From Methanobacterium sp. (lineage in GTDB: Archaea; Methanobacteriota; Methanobacteria; Methanobacteriales; Methanobacteriaceae): DNA of 8,270 nt. The first letter of the stretch is position 1; each line of letters begins with the position of its first letter. The notes below the pieces were generated by a model. That model had not been told where the DNA came from and ran no database searches. It was given only the letters and a program-made list of their open reading frames with translations. Made by a program: the position numbers and the translations under genes. The stretch covers positions 10,283 through 18,552 of the forward strand of contig PLXT01000115.1 in the NCBI GenBank assembly GCA_003151535.1, in the 5' to 3' direction. This document shows positions 1-4,931 of the stretch, in pieces.

Positions 1-18
1 GAGACTTATATTTTTCAT
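1..18 (-). CDS. start of a small M-x-N-I family gene, cut by the left edge
   Basis: Only six codons are visible, reading M-K-N-I-S-L. They begin 4 bases after the stop of the gene ending at 23. The reasons to call it a gene are the spacing, which matches the rest of this packed array, and the M-x-N-I start shared with the complete small genes to the right. Length and C-terminus lie outside the window. Membership of the paralog family is inferred from the start and position only. Confidence 0.5.
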
Positions 19-22
19 GATA

Positions 23-244
23 TTAAAGAGCTTTTAACCGAGCAGCTTTTCTTATGGACTTAAGATTAAAAGTATTTACATTAAGCGCAACAGCGTTTCT
101 TATATGGATAATAATGCCGTGGTTTATTTCTATCCTAGTATAATCAAATAAATAATCCTCTAAATTAAGGAATATTTGATTTCCTATTTTATTATCAATT
201 CTAATACTCACAACCGCGTTAATACTATATATTATATTTTTCAT
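23..244 (-). CDS. small hypothetical protein, M-x-N-I paralog family (73 aa)
   Basis: I do not recognise this protein. It starts M-K-N-I, and its first 20 residues match those of the gene at 1172-1357 at 9 of 20 positions by eye, ending in the shared pattern S-I-x-x-D-x-K-I. Residues 28-32 (L-E-D-Y-L) could correspond to the acidic helix motif of the other members. The C-terminus is basic (K-S-I-R-K-A-A-R-L-K). It has no signal peptide, membrane segment or cysteine cluster. It sits 5 bases downstream of the gene ending at 250 and 4 bases upstream of another M-K-N-I start, so it is probably cotranscribed and translationally coupled. No function can be assigned. Confidence 0.7.
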   Translation of the reverse strand: MKNIIYSINAVVSIRIDNKIGNQIFLNLEDYLFDYTRIEINHGIIIHIRNAVALNVNTFNLKSIRKAARLKAL

Positions 245-249
245 AACTA

Positions 250-432
250 CTATAAAATGATATTAAAGGTTATACTATCATATAGATTGAAAATTGCTCT
301 ATTAATATTTGAACATATAGAAATACTACTAAACTTATATACTTTGTAATCAGTGGGAAAAGCATTCGAGAAATAGAGCTTGCTGTATACATTATTAATA
401 AAACGTTGTGTAGTCTGATTAATGTTAATCAT
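250..432 (-). CDS. small hypothetical protein, probable M-x-N-I family member (60 aa)
   Basis: I do not recognise this protein. It begins M-I-N-I, like its neighbours, but the rest is the most diverged of the array. It is rich in Asn, Ser, Ile, Phe and Tyr, and its C-terminus (N-I-N-R-A-I-F-N-L-Y-D) may be a remnant of the shared helix. Its ATG overlaps the stop of the upstream 35-aa gene as ATGA (429-432), which supports both reading frames and suggests termination-reinitiation coupling. Family membership rests mainly on the N-terminus and the location. Confidence 0.6.
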   Translation of the reverse strand: MININQTTQRFINNVYSKLYFSNAFPTDYKVYKFSSISICSNINRAIFNLYDSITFNIIL

Positions 433-536
433 TGTTTTATTTTTAATAATTCATCCATTAGCATCCACCAATCTGGAATAAAAGGAACTCTAATATCAAC
501 CAGTATAAGTGATGCCTCTATATTAGGGTGATCCAT
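429..536 (-). CDS. 35-aa peptide with a WW motif
   Basis: This short reading frame fills the gap between the genes ending at 585 and starting at 432. It overlaps the latter as ATGA, the junction type used elsewhere in this array. The peptide starts M-D-H-P-N-I-E-A and carries P-F-I-P-D-W-W-M-L-M-D-E-L-L, an aromatic/acidic helix recalling the WW segments of the genes at 1693-1842 and 1844-2011. N-I occurs at residues 5-6 rather than 3-4. It may be a shortened or diverged member of the same family, but that is inference. The upstream frame has a TGA nine codons before the ATG, so there is no longer ATG-started version. Confidence 0.45.
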   Translation of the reverse strand: MDHPNIEASLILVDIRVPFIPDWWMLMDELLKIKQ

Positions 537-584
537 ATTAAAAATAATACGTTTATTTCATTCCTAATAAAAATAATTTCAATA

Positions 585-770
585 TTAATTTGACGCCACC
601 CTTGGTTCATAATGAAACAAATTTAAACGTAAAGTATATAATATATTGTCACTAACCATAGTGTCTATTTCAGACGCTAACATAGCGTAGTTAACGCCTA
701 ATAGATTATTGCCCACTGAAACAATATTCTCTCTAATATTTAGTTCTAGATCAACATCTATATTTCTCAT
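585..770 (-). CDS. small hypothetical protein, M-x-N-I family, clear C-terminal motif (61 aa)
   Basis: I do not recognise this protein. It starts M-R-N-I and carries L-A-S-E-I-D-T-M-V-S-D at residues 31-41. This lines up without gaps with L-A-T-E-I-D-S-L-V-T-N in the gene at 1693-1842: six of eleven residues are identical and the other five are conservative changes. That pairing is the strongest evidence that the array is a paralog family. The motif should form an amphipathic helix with an acidic face. It has no membrane segment or cysteines. The gene follows the small membrane protein gene ending at 779 by 8 bases. Confidence 0.7.
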   Translation of the reverse strand: MRNIDVDLELNIRENIVSVGNNLLGVNYAMLASEIDTMVSDNILYTLRLNLFHYEPRVASN

Positions 771-778
771 ATCGAAGA

Positions 779-937
779 TTAGCCTTTCTTTTTTTTATTC
801 AGTAACTTTAAAACTTTCATATAGTTTTGAAAGTTTCTATTCGAATCCTCCTTATAATAATTGGTCCACCTTTCGTATTCTTTCGCCATTGCAAAATAAT
901 ATATGGTCGTGGCTAATAAAAAAATAATAACTAACAT
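779..937 (-). CDS. small single-span membrane protein (52 aa)
   Basis: The product starts with a hydrophobic segment (residues 1-16, M-L-V-I-I-F-L-L-A and on to Y-Y-F-A). A polar, Lys/Asn/Tyr-rich tail follows, ending in K-K-K-K-G. This predicts one N-terminal membrane helix with a positively charged cytoplasmic tail. An in-frame ATG at 889 would give a 36-aa soluble version, but I chose the ATG at 937 because it adds a coherent membrane helix and leaves only 10 bases to the upstream gene. The frame ends 8 bases before the next start. It shows no resemblance to the M-x-N-I family around it, and its function is unknown. Confidence 0.6.
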   Translation of the reverse strand: MLVIIFLLATTIYYFAMAKEYERWTNYYKEDSNRNFQNYMKVLKLLNKKKKG

Positions 938-947
938 TTTATATTGT

Positions 948-1100
948 TTAGTGTGATGAAAGTATGTTGGGGATTAAATTTCGTCTAATTTCTTTAAAAT
1001 CATCTATAATGCTCTCAATACCGTTTACAATAGAGTAGGTTCCATTAATTATGGGCATCTTCGAAACTATTTCTACTATATCATTTTTTATATTAATCAT
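948..1100 (-). CDS. small hypothetical protein, M-x-N-I family (50 aa)
   Basis: I do not recognise this protein. It starts M-I-N-I-K-N-D-I-V, and residues 24-34 read I-V-N-G-I-E-S-I-I-D-D, which fits the family's I-(D/E)-x-(L/I)-(V/I) core. The end (R-R-N-L-I-P-N-I-L) resembles the R-K-T-L-P-R-Y-I end of the gene at 1172-1357. A second in-frame ATG at 1058 exists, but starting at 1100 restores the family's N-terminus. It has no membrane span. A 71-base spacer (1101-1171) separates it from the upstream gene, which is long for this array. Confidence 0.6.
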   Translation of the reverse strand: MINIKNDIVEIVSKMPIINGTYSIVNGIESIIDDFKEIRRNLIPNILSSH

Positions 1101-1171
1101 GTTTAAAATATTGCTTTTATAAACTATAGTACAAATGCAGGGGAAATACGAATCACTGCCTTTTTTCTTTC

Positions 1172-1357
1172 TTATCTTATCTTATGAATATAACGTGGAA
1201 GTGTTTTTCTAGCGTTCGACCAAATGTCATAGGTTAAATCTCCTATCTCATGTAACGTCTTTAGCTTAGTTAAGCTAAGCACGTTACACTTAGGTCTAAT
1301 TTTATCATCCATACCTATCGAGATAGTTTCCGATATAGTATCTCTTATATTATTCAT
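1172..1357 (-). CDS. small hypothetical protein, M-x-N-I family (61 aa)
   Basis: I do not recognise this protein. It starts M-N-N-I-R-D-T-I-S, and residues 13-20 (S-I-G-M-D-D-K-I) closely match S-I-R-I-D-N-K-I in the gene at 23-244. Residues 35-46 read L-H-E-I-G-D-L-T-Y-D-I-W, a version of the family's C-terminal E-I-x-x-L core followed by a tryptophan. The last 15 residues are basic. It therefore carries both family signatures and links members that match only one. Its start overlaps the stop of the 111-aa gene as ATGA (1354-1357), implying coupled translation. Confidence 0.7.
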   Translation of the reverse strand: MNNIRDTISETISIGMDDKIRPKCNVLSLTKLKTLHEIGDLTYDIWSNARKTLPRYIHKIR

Positions 1358-1689
1358 AACACTTCTTTTATTTCCACTTCGTGAATTCCACCTTGTATTG
1401 ATGAAAGAATAAGCTTTCCGTCTCCTCTTTCAAATGCTTCGTGAATAGGACTTCCTTTTACAACAAAACTACTTTTCTTATCAAGATTAACCAGCCATTT
1501 GAAGTCGTACAACTCACTAATCATTTTCTTTCTCTCGTCTTTATTAAGATTTTTCCATTCTTCTTTTGGAACATCTCCTTGCTCTGGAACAAGTGATTTT
1601 ACATATCGATAACGTTCATAGATAGATTGTTCTATCACTTGTTTTGTTTGAACAACTTTATTCTTGAGGTATGTTATTTGAAAATTCAT
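1354..1689 (-). CDS. hypothetical protein, charged helical then beta-rich (111 aa)
   Basis: I do not recognise this protein. Residues 1-65 are rich in Lys, Glu, Gln and Tyr with heptad-like hydrophobic spacing and should be mainly helical. Residues 66-111 contain short hydrophobic stretches (S-S-F-V-V-K-G, K-L-I-L-S-S-I, H-E-V-E-I-K-E-V-L) that look like beta strands. It has no cysteines, signal peptide or membrane span. It does not share the M-x-N-I start or the helix motif of its neighbours, so it interrupts the array. It is three bases downstream of the gene ending at 1693 and overlaps the next gene by four bases, so all three are probably one transcript. Confidence 0.7.
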   Translation of the reverse strand: MNFQITYLKNKVVQTKQVIEQSIYERYRYVKSLVPEQGDVPKEEWKNLNKDERKKMISELYDFKWLVNLDKKSSFVVKGSPIHEAFERGDGKLILSSIQGGIHEVEIKEVL

Positions 1690-1692
1690 ATT

Positions 1693-1842
1693 TTAGTAAT
1701 TTGTAATGATATCCCACCAAAAATTAGTTACTAAACTATCTATCTCAGTGGCTAAATTTGGCGCACTCATTGGGCGGTAAATAGGAGGATTTGAAAACGT
1801 TTTTACCATAAAATCAACTATAACATTATTTATATTTTCCAT
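1693..1842 (-). CDS. small hypothetical protein, M-x-N-I family with WW (49 aa)
   Basis: I do not recognise this protein. It starts M-E-N-I-N-N-V-I-V-D. Residues 30-40 are L-A-T-E-I-D-S-L-V-T-N, matching the gene at 585-770 position by position. F-W-W-D-I-I-T-N-Y follows directly. The middle (residues 17-28) is Pro/Ser-rich and may be a flexible linker between two short helices. Its start is one base after the stop of the upstream family member (TAGTATG), so the two are almost certainly translated as a pair. It has no membrane segment or cysteines, and its function is unknown. Confidence 0.65.
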   Translation of the reverse strand: MENINNVIVDFMVKTFSNPPIYRPMSAPNLATEIDSLVTNFWWDIITNY

Positions 1843-1843
1843 A

Positions 1844-2011
1844 CTAAATATTTAAACAGTACAACGTATTCCACCAAATATTAAATATTGACTCATCTAT
1901 TAAGTCTTCTATACTAGTACTAGAAGCCAATGAATTTTCACCCATGCTTGTCTGAATTGAGTCCCTAATTTCAGCGACAATATATACTATTCTAGTAGCT
2001 AAGTTTTCCAT
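1844..2011 (-). CDS. small hypothetical protein, M-x-N-L family with WW (55 aa)
   Basis: I do not recognise this protein. It starts M-E-N-L-A-T-R-I-V. Residues 33-47 read S-I-E-D-L-I-D-E-S-I-F-N-I-W-W, the family's acidic core followed by the WW pair seen in the next gene. A Ser/Thr-rich linker (residues 27-33) separates the N-terminal helix from this segment. Both junctions are one-base spacers (TAATATG upstream, TAGTATG downstream), so the gene sits in a continuous translated chain. It is the first recognisable array member downstream of the 59-aa membrane protein gene. Confidence 0.65.
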   Translation of the reverse strand: MENLATRIVYIVAEIRDSIQTSMGENSLASSTSIEDLIDESIFNIWWNTLYCLNI

Positions 2012-2012
2012 A

Positions 2013-2192
2013 TTATTTCTTTCTGACTTGCAGATATAAAAAATATATTATTTGAAGGGGCCATACAAATGGACCAATCATACCAAATAATGCATCTGTT
2101 TTTAGGGGCGCTGATTTCCCAGATAAACGATAGTGATAGATAAAGCAGTAGGATACTATGTAGCCAACTAATAAATATATTGAAGGTGTCAT
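2013..2192 (-). CDS. small two-helix membrane protein (59 aa)
   Basis: The product has two hydrophobic segments: roughly residues 4-19 (I-Y-L-L-V-G-Y-I-V-S-Y-C-F-I) and 37-55 (L-F-G-M-I-G-P-F-V-W-P-L-Q-I-I-Y). A short basic loop (Y-R-L-S-G-K-S-A-P-L-K) joins them, and the tail is V-R-K-K. The basic loop and tail do not both fit one simple topology, so I leave orientation open. The frame is supported by its TAATATG junction with the next gene. It begins only 17 bases beyond a terminator hairpin, and I see no promoter between, so it depends on read-through or on a promoter I cannot recognise. Its function is unknown. Confidence 0.6.
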   Translation of the reverse strand: MTPSIYLLVGYIVSYCFIYHYRLSGKSAPLKTDALFGMIGPFVWPLQIIYFLYLQVRKK

Positions 2193-2209
2193 AACATGGT
2201 TTTAACTAA

Positions 2210-2235
2210 AATACCCACAAACATTCGTGGGTATT
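2210..2235 (-). terminator. hairpin terminator after the DUF6745-like gene
   Basis: A perfect 9-bp inverted repeat (AATACCCAC at 2210-2218 and GTGGGTATT at 2227-2235) encloses an 8-base loop, 30 bases downstream of the stop at 2266. On the minus strand the hairpin is followed by a short T-rich stretch (TTAGTT), so the U-tract is weak and termination may be partial. The T-A-C-C-C-A core of the stem also occurs in the terminator at 3227-3261. Confidence 0.75.
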
Positions 2236-2265
2236 CTTAACTTGAAATACATATCTATCTATCGC

Positions 2266-3192
2266 TTAGGATCTCATATCGAATGAGTACTCATCCTTGC
2301 TGAACAAGCTGATGCTAGCAGCAGCTTCCAAAGCATTGGTGTGAGTGGGCTCAACACCCTGCAGATAATTCGTTCCAGTGGTGGGGCAAACCATCTTAAG
2401 CCATACAAAAGGCTGGTTATCGATTTCTTCGAATGTTTCCTTGGTCTTAAAGAGCGTCAAGGTTTCGAGATCTCCATTCCTGTGGGTCACAACGCTGGTA
2501 TCGATTGCCTTAGCGCCCAATAGCTCCATCATATTCTGCTGGCCCAGGATTTCATACCAAGCACCCTTGTAGTCGGAATTCTTTTCGCTCAAGAATTGTT
2601 TCTTGGTAAGAGTGACCGCTTTTTTGAAGATATCTTCAGGGATGAGCCTTCCGTTGATATAATGCTGACCCCATCCGTCTTTGAATTCGACAGCATAGCT
2701 CGCTGGGTTGTGCAACCTGCCGTTATTCCTGAAGATTTTGGTTGGCATATCGCTAACGATACACATCTTGTCAAACTGAATCATATCATATACACCGCTC
2801 AAAAGCAGTTCCTTGAAGCTATTGAAATTTTCCAGAACTTTGGGGTCCAAAGTGATAAGTTCATGCCTAATGAAGAAATCTTCCCAAGCTACCCAGCCAT
2901 AGTCAGATACATTGCAATAGGAGGCCGTTTGGTAGTAGGTCATTGGGCTGTTTGGATCTTCGTTGTTGATCTTCTTCATTTCCCTATTCGCCACCACTTG
3001 GCAAGCATATGGGCTATCAACGAAAACAACTTCAGGTTTCGCAAAACCACTCATTTCATACAGCCATTCAATGCCTTTCTTGGCTTTTTCTTTCTGCAGG
3101 AAATTCTTGCAAGAAAAGAATCGGTCGAGCCATTTATCTCTAGTAACAATAATATCGGCTTCTTGCTCTGGAGTTAACTTTTCAATTTTCAT
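2266..3192 (-). CDS. DUF6745-like protein (308 aa)
   Basis: This is the largest gene in the window. From memory of the family, several segments fit DUF6745: the opening L-T-P-E-Q-E (6-11) with R-D-K-W-L shortly after, V-D-S-P-Y-A (58-63), the central L-H-N-P (160-163), G-W...I-N-G (173-181), the G-A-K-A-I-D block (226-231), and the closing P-T-T-G-T-N-Y (270-276) with L-E-A-A (288-291). DUF6745 proteins are bacterial proteins of unknown biochemical role, so no activity is assigned. It has no signal peptide or membrane helix, so it is probably cytoplasmic. Its GC content is visibly higher than that of surrounding genes. It lies between two terminator hairpins downstream of the His-rich 121-aa gene, with only 34 bases between hairpin and ATG, so expression probably depends on read-through. 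I recall such His-rich proteins beside DUF6745 genes elsewhere, but have not verified this. Confidence 0.8.
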   Translation of the reverse strand: MKIEKLTPEQEADIIVTRDKWLDRFFSCKNFLQKEKAKKGIEWLYEMSGFAKPEVVFVDSPYACQVVANREMKKINNEDPNSPMTYYQTASYCNVSDYGWVAWEDFFIRHELITLDPKVLENFNSFKELLLSGVYDMIQFDKMCIVSDMPTKIFRNNGRLHNPASYAVEFKDGWGQHYINGRLIPEDIFKKAVTLTKKQFLSEKNSDYKGAWYEILGQQNMMELLGAKAIDTSVVTHRNGDLETLTLFKTKETFEEIDNQPFVWLKMVCPTTGTNYLQGVEPTHTNALEAAASISLFSKDEYSFDMRS

Positions 3193-3226
3193 GTTATGTT
3201 ATTTAATTATTTTAAAAAAGAAGAAG

Positions 3227-3261
3227 AAAAAGTACCCATATCGGGGTTATGGGTACTTTTT
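3227..3261 (-). terminator. strong hairpin terminator between the two cassette genes
   Basis: A perfect 14-bp inverted repeat (3227-3240 and 3248-3261) has a 7-base loop. The A/T ends of the stem supply AAAAAG before and CTTTTT after it, so it reads as an intrinsic terminator on either strand. It starts 6 bases after the stop of the 121-aa gene. Because the downstream gene starts 34 bases beyond it and has no visible promoter, it probably attenuates transcription or protects RNA ends rather than stopping transcription fully. Confidence 0.85.
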
Positions 3262-3267
3262 GGTGGA

Positions 3268-3633
3268 TTAATCCACAACCTTTTCCATCAACTTGGTGTA
3301 AGGGTTATAAGAATTCTGGATGAAGAATTCATATACGCCTTTTGGAAGGAAGTGGGCGGCATGATCAGCCTTCTGAAGCTCCTTGGTAGAGGTCCAAGCA
3401 GTTGGGGTGAGATTACTTTCGTGGATGTGCTGCAACCTTGCACCATCTCCACCTACACTAGTGTAGACTTTACCTTCATGTTCAAACATCTCGACATCGC
3501 CAGTCAGGATGTGCATGTGGCCAGAATGTTCTCCCAATGCAATTGGCTTATTGGTGATTTTTTTTGCATCTTTTGGCAGTGCTGCAATCTGCTTGAACTG
3601 AACGTCACCTTGGTGACCTTTTAAATTTTGCAT
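3268..3633 (-). CDS. His-rich protein with G-E-H-S-G-H-M-H motif (121 aa)
   Basis: The pattern resembles a widespread family of uncharacterised small proteins that I recall with the layout H-x-G-D-V near the start, L-P-x-x-A-K, a G-E-x-x-G-H-x-H centre, then H...L-P-x-G-x-Y and a C-terminal V-x-D. Here these are H7/G9-D10-V11, L19-P20, G34 to H41, H91/H94, L96-P97, and V119-V120-D121. His39, 41, 69, 71, 91 and 94 could form a metal site in a small beta-barrel (cupin-like) fold, but that is inference. The gene is the first in a two-gene, GC-richer cassette and follows two tandem promoters. The leader is A/T-rich (AATTAAACGTTT before the ATG) without a Shine-Dalgarno sequence. Its partner is probably the DUF6745-like protein. 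Confidence 0.75.
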   Translation of the reverse strand: MQNLKGHQGDVQFKQIAALPKDAKKITNKPIALGEHSGHMHILTGDVEMFEHEGKVYTSVGGDGARLQHIHESNLTPTAWTSTKELQKADHAAHFLPKGVYEFFIQNSYNPYTKLMEKVVD

Positions 3634-3667
3634 AAACGTTTAATTTTAAATTGAACTAATTAGAAAA

Positions 3668-3698
3668 TAAAGCTACGAAACATTTTTAGGAAATCAAA
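3668..3698 (-). promoter_or_regulatory. Bacteroidota-type promoter P2 (proximal)
   Basis: On the minus strand, TTTG (3698-3695) is followed by exactly 19 bases and TAGCTTTA (3675-3668). This is one mismatch from the Bacteroidota housekeeping consensus TTTG-N19-TAnnTTTG. Transcription would start near 3662 and give a leader of about 28 bases to the ATG at 3633. Confidence 0.7.
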
Positions 3699-3769
3699 TT
3701 TTTTGGCTCTTTATTTTTAGTCTTTTATTTGGCCTTTTCTAGTACTTTGCTCTCATCCCTAATAGAATA

Positions 3770-3800
3770 CAAAGCTACATATTATAATGATACAATCAAA
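3770..3800 (-). promoter_or_regulatory. Bacteroidota-type promoter P1 (distal), full consensus match
   Basis: On the minus strand, TTTG (3800-3797) is followed by 19 bases and TAGCTTTG (3777-3770), a perfect match to TTTG-N19-TAnnTTTG. The upstream box overlaps the stop codon of the gene ending at 3796. Transcription would start near 3764, giving a leader of about 130 bases that runs through P2. I found no other place in the window with both boxes at this spacing. Confidence 0.8.
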
Positions 3801-3981
3801 GTTTATCCATGAATTTACTTACATATTTATTATAAAGATATGGATACGTTACTATAAAGGCCATTAATATAAGTATCTGGGTTATTTCGTTTAGGCTTAA
3901 ATACAGTCCTAGCTTAAATAAGCCATAAAACCCAAGGATGAATACAGCGGCAGCAGCTAGAGATAATAGTAGTTTTTTCAT
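3796..3981 (-). CDS. small two-helix membrane protein (61 aa)
   Basis: The product starts M-K-K-L-L-L-S-L-A-A-A-A-V, with a hydrophobic segment over residues 4-28 and a second over about 33-53, then a basic tail (K-Y-V-S-K-F-M-D-K-L). The K-K start could be read as a signal peptide, but with no cleavage-like site and a second helix I prefer an integral membrane hairpin with both ends in the cytoplasm. It follows the gene ending at 3988 by 6 bases and is the last gene before the cassette; its stop codon lies inside promoter P1. I see no terminator after it. Its function is unknown. Confidence 0.75.
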   Translation of the reverse strand: MKKLLLSLAAAAVFILGFYGLFKLGLYLSLNEITQILILMAFIVTYPYLYNKYVSKFMDKL

Positions 3982-3987
3982 GTTGTT

Positions 3988-4236
3988 TTATTTTAAAAGA
4001 ATATCGAAAGTTACCGTTACTACTCCAGTATCCCAATTATCGGAAGAATTGTAATCTACCGTCGTTAGTATTATATCATTCATGGATACTCTGGTTAATT
4101 GATTTATTAGGCTATTTCTACTACTTAACGTTGCAAAAGAGTCTGTCCATTTTTTTATTGCTAGAGTGTATGGATTAGTTTCTTCCAATATTGCCACATA
4201 TTGTAGCAATTTTTCATATTCTAGCTGTGAAATCAT
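3988..4236 (-). CDS. hypothetical protein (82 aa)
   Basis: I do not recognise this protein. The N-terminal half (residues 1-50) looks helical, with a Leu/Ile/Tyr repeat. The C-terminal third (N-D-I-I-L-T-T-V-D-Y and G-V-V-T-V-T-F-D-I-L-L) looks like two beta strands. It has no cysteines, membrane segment or catalytic motif. Its ATG overlaps the stop of the upstream 116-aa gene as ATGA (4233-4236), so the two are likely translated together. Confidence 0.7.
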   Translation of the reverse strand: MISQLEYEKLLQYVAILEETNPYTLAIKKWTDSFATLSSRNSLINQLTRVSMNDIILTTVDYNSSDNWDTGVVTVTFDILLK

Positions 4237-4583
4237 GGGAAAACTTGTTTGCCTTTTAAGATGTTCTGTTCTTCTGTTATTTCTTTCTTGGGCAATGCCT
4301 TATCTAGTTTATGAAAAACCCTCTTATACCTCACAAATTCACTAAGCGAATCCCCAAAAAAATTTCCTAAGTCCCAAAGATCACTTCCTCCTTTGCAATA
4401 TGCAGCTACTAAAATAAGGACACGCCAATCTTCAGTAGACTCAACCCATGCTTTGGGTACTGTTTTACCTTTGTAAAGTAAGCGATATATTTCATGACCT
4501 CTTGGGTACTTATCATGATCCATGGTGGTATATCGTACCACTTTATAATCTTTGCGAATCTTTTTTAATAATTTAACTTTCAT
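4233..4583 (-). CDS. basic hypothetical phage protein, M-K-V-K-L-L-K-K-I-R-K start (116 aa)
   Basis: The start M-K-V-K-L-L-K-K-I-R-K, followed by Tyr/Val strands, is a pattern I associate with short hypothetical proteins of Bacteroidota phages, recalled from memory. A very basic N-terminus leads into R-Y-T-T-M-D-H-D-K-Y, then Trp-rich helical segments (W-V-E-S-T-E-D-W-R-V-L-I-L-V-A and D-L-W-D-L-G-N-F-F), and a Lys/Glu-rich tail. The charge suggests nucleic-acid contact, but no known binding motif is present. It begins 18 bases after the zinc-ribbon gene and overlaps the next gene by four bases. Confidence 0.75.
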   Translation of the reverse strand: MKVKLLKKIRKDYKVVRYTTMDHDKYPRGHEIYRLLYKGKTVPKAWVESTEDWRVLILVAAYCKGGSDLWDLGNFFGDSLSEFVRYKRVFHKLDKALPKKEITEEQNILKGKQVFP

Positions 4584-4601
4584 ATATTGATTATATAGTG
4601 A

Positions 4602-4931
4602 TTAATCTTCTCGGCCTTCCCATCCACAATCTGGGCAAAACTCTCTAGCTTCCACACAATGAGAACATGGTGGATTTATGTGGCAGCTACAGGAACCATC
4701 TGAATAATGTTCTTCCAGAATTCCATCACAACCTAAACGATTACACACCTCTCCCTTTGCATACCCAACGTTATCAGTTTGTGCTGGGTAAGTTTCATTA
4801 AACCATTTAAAGAATAGATCTGCCGAATTTTTGGTTAAAAATTCTTTACTTTCTATTATTTCAATAAGTTTAATCGACCAACCAGCGCAAACTGTTTCTA
4901 CTTGTTCACGAGTGAAATTAATGTTATTCAT
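4602..4931 (-). CDS. cysteine-rich zinc-binding protein (109 aa)
   Basis: Residues 1-58 form a helical N-terminal part. The C-terminal half is packed with metal ligands: C63 and C68, C81-S-C83-H84, C89-x2-C92, and C99-x2-C102 followed by G-W-E-G. That is enough for two zinc sites of zinc-ribbon type. I recall similar C-terminal modules (C-S-C-H-I-N-P-P-C) in hypothetical phage proteins. The role is unknown; DNA, RNA or protein binding are all possible. The gene overlaps the upstream gene by 8 bases. Its M-N-N-I start resembles the left-hand array, but the rest does not. Confidence 0.8.
   Translation of the reverse strand: MNNINFTREQVETVCAGWSIKLIEIIESKEFLTKNSADLFFKWFNETYPAQTDNVGYAKGEVCNRLGCDGILEEHYSDGSCSCHINPPCSHCVEAREFCPDCGWEGRED

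Noticed and set aside
811..836. 9-bp inverted repeat (AAACTTTCA / TGAAAGTTT) that could be a terminator
   Set aside because: It is inside the coding end of the 52-aa membrane protein gene, has no U-tract, and is weak in this AT-rich DNA.
1101..1171. 71-base spacer, with in-frame codons continuing after the TAA of the gene at 1172-1357 to a TAG about 15 codons on
   Set aside because: A short open extension is expected by chance and there is no read-through signal; a GTG-started 10-codon frame here is also too short to support.
1261..1278. Near-palindrome TTAGCTTA-GT-TAAGCTAA
   Set aside because: It lies within the coding sequence of the gene at 1172-1357 and does not recur elsewhere, so an operator role is unsupported.
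2596..3624. Long plus-strand open frames across the cassette (for example 2596-3177 and 3196-3624)
   Set aside because: They lie antisense to the two cassette genes, whose protein motifs are recognisable, and are hydrophobic shadow translations with no promoter or family match.
4602..4931. M-N-N-I start of the zinc-binding protein as a further array member
   Set aside because: The remainder is a cysteine-rich zinc module with none of the second motif, so the shared start is most likely coincidence.
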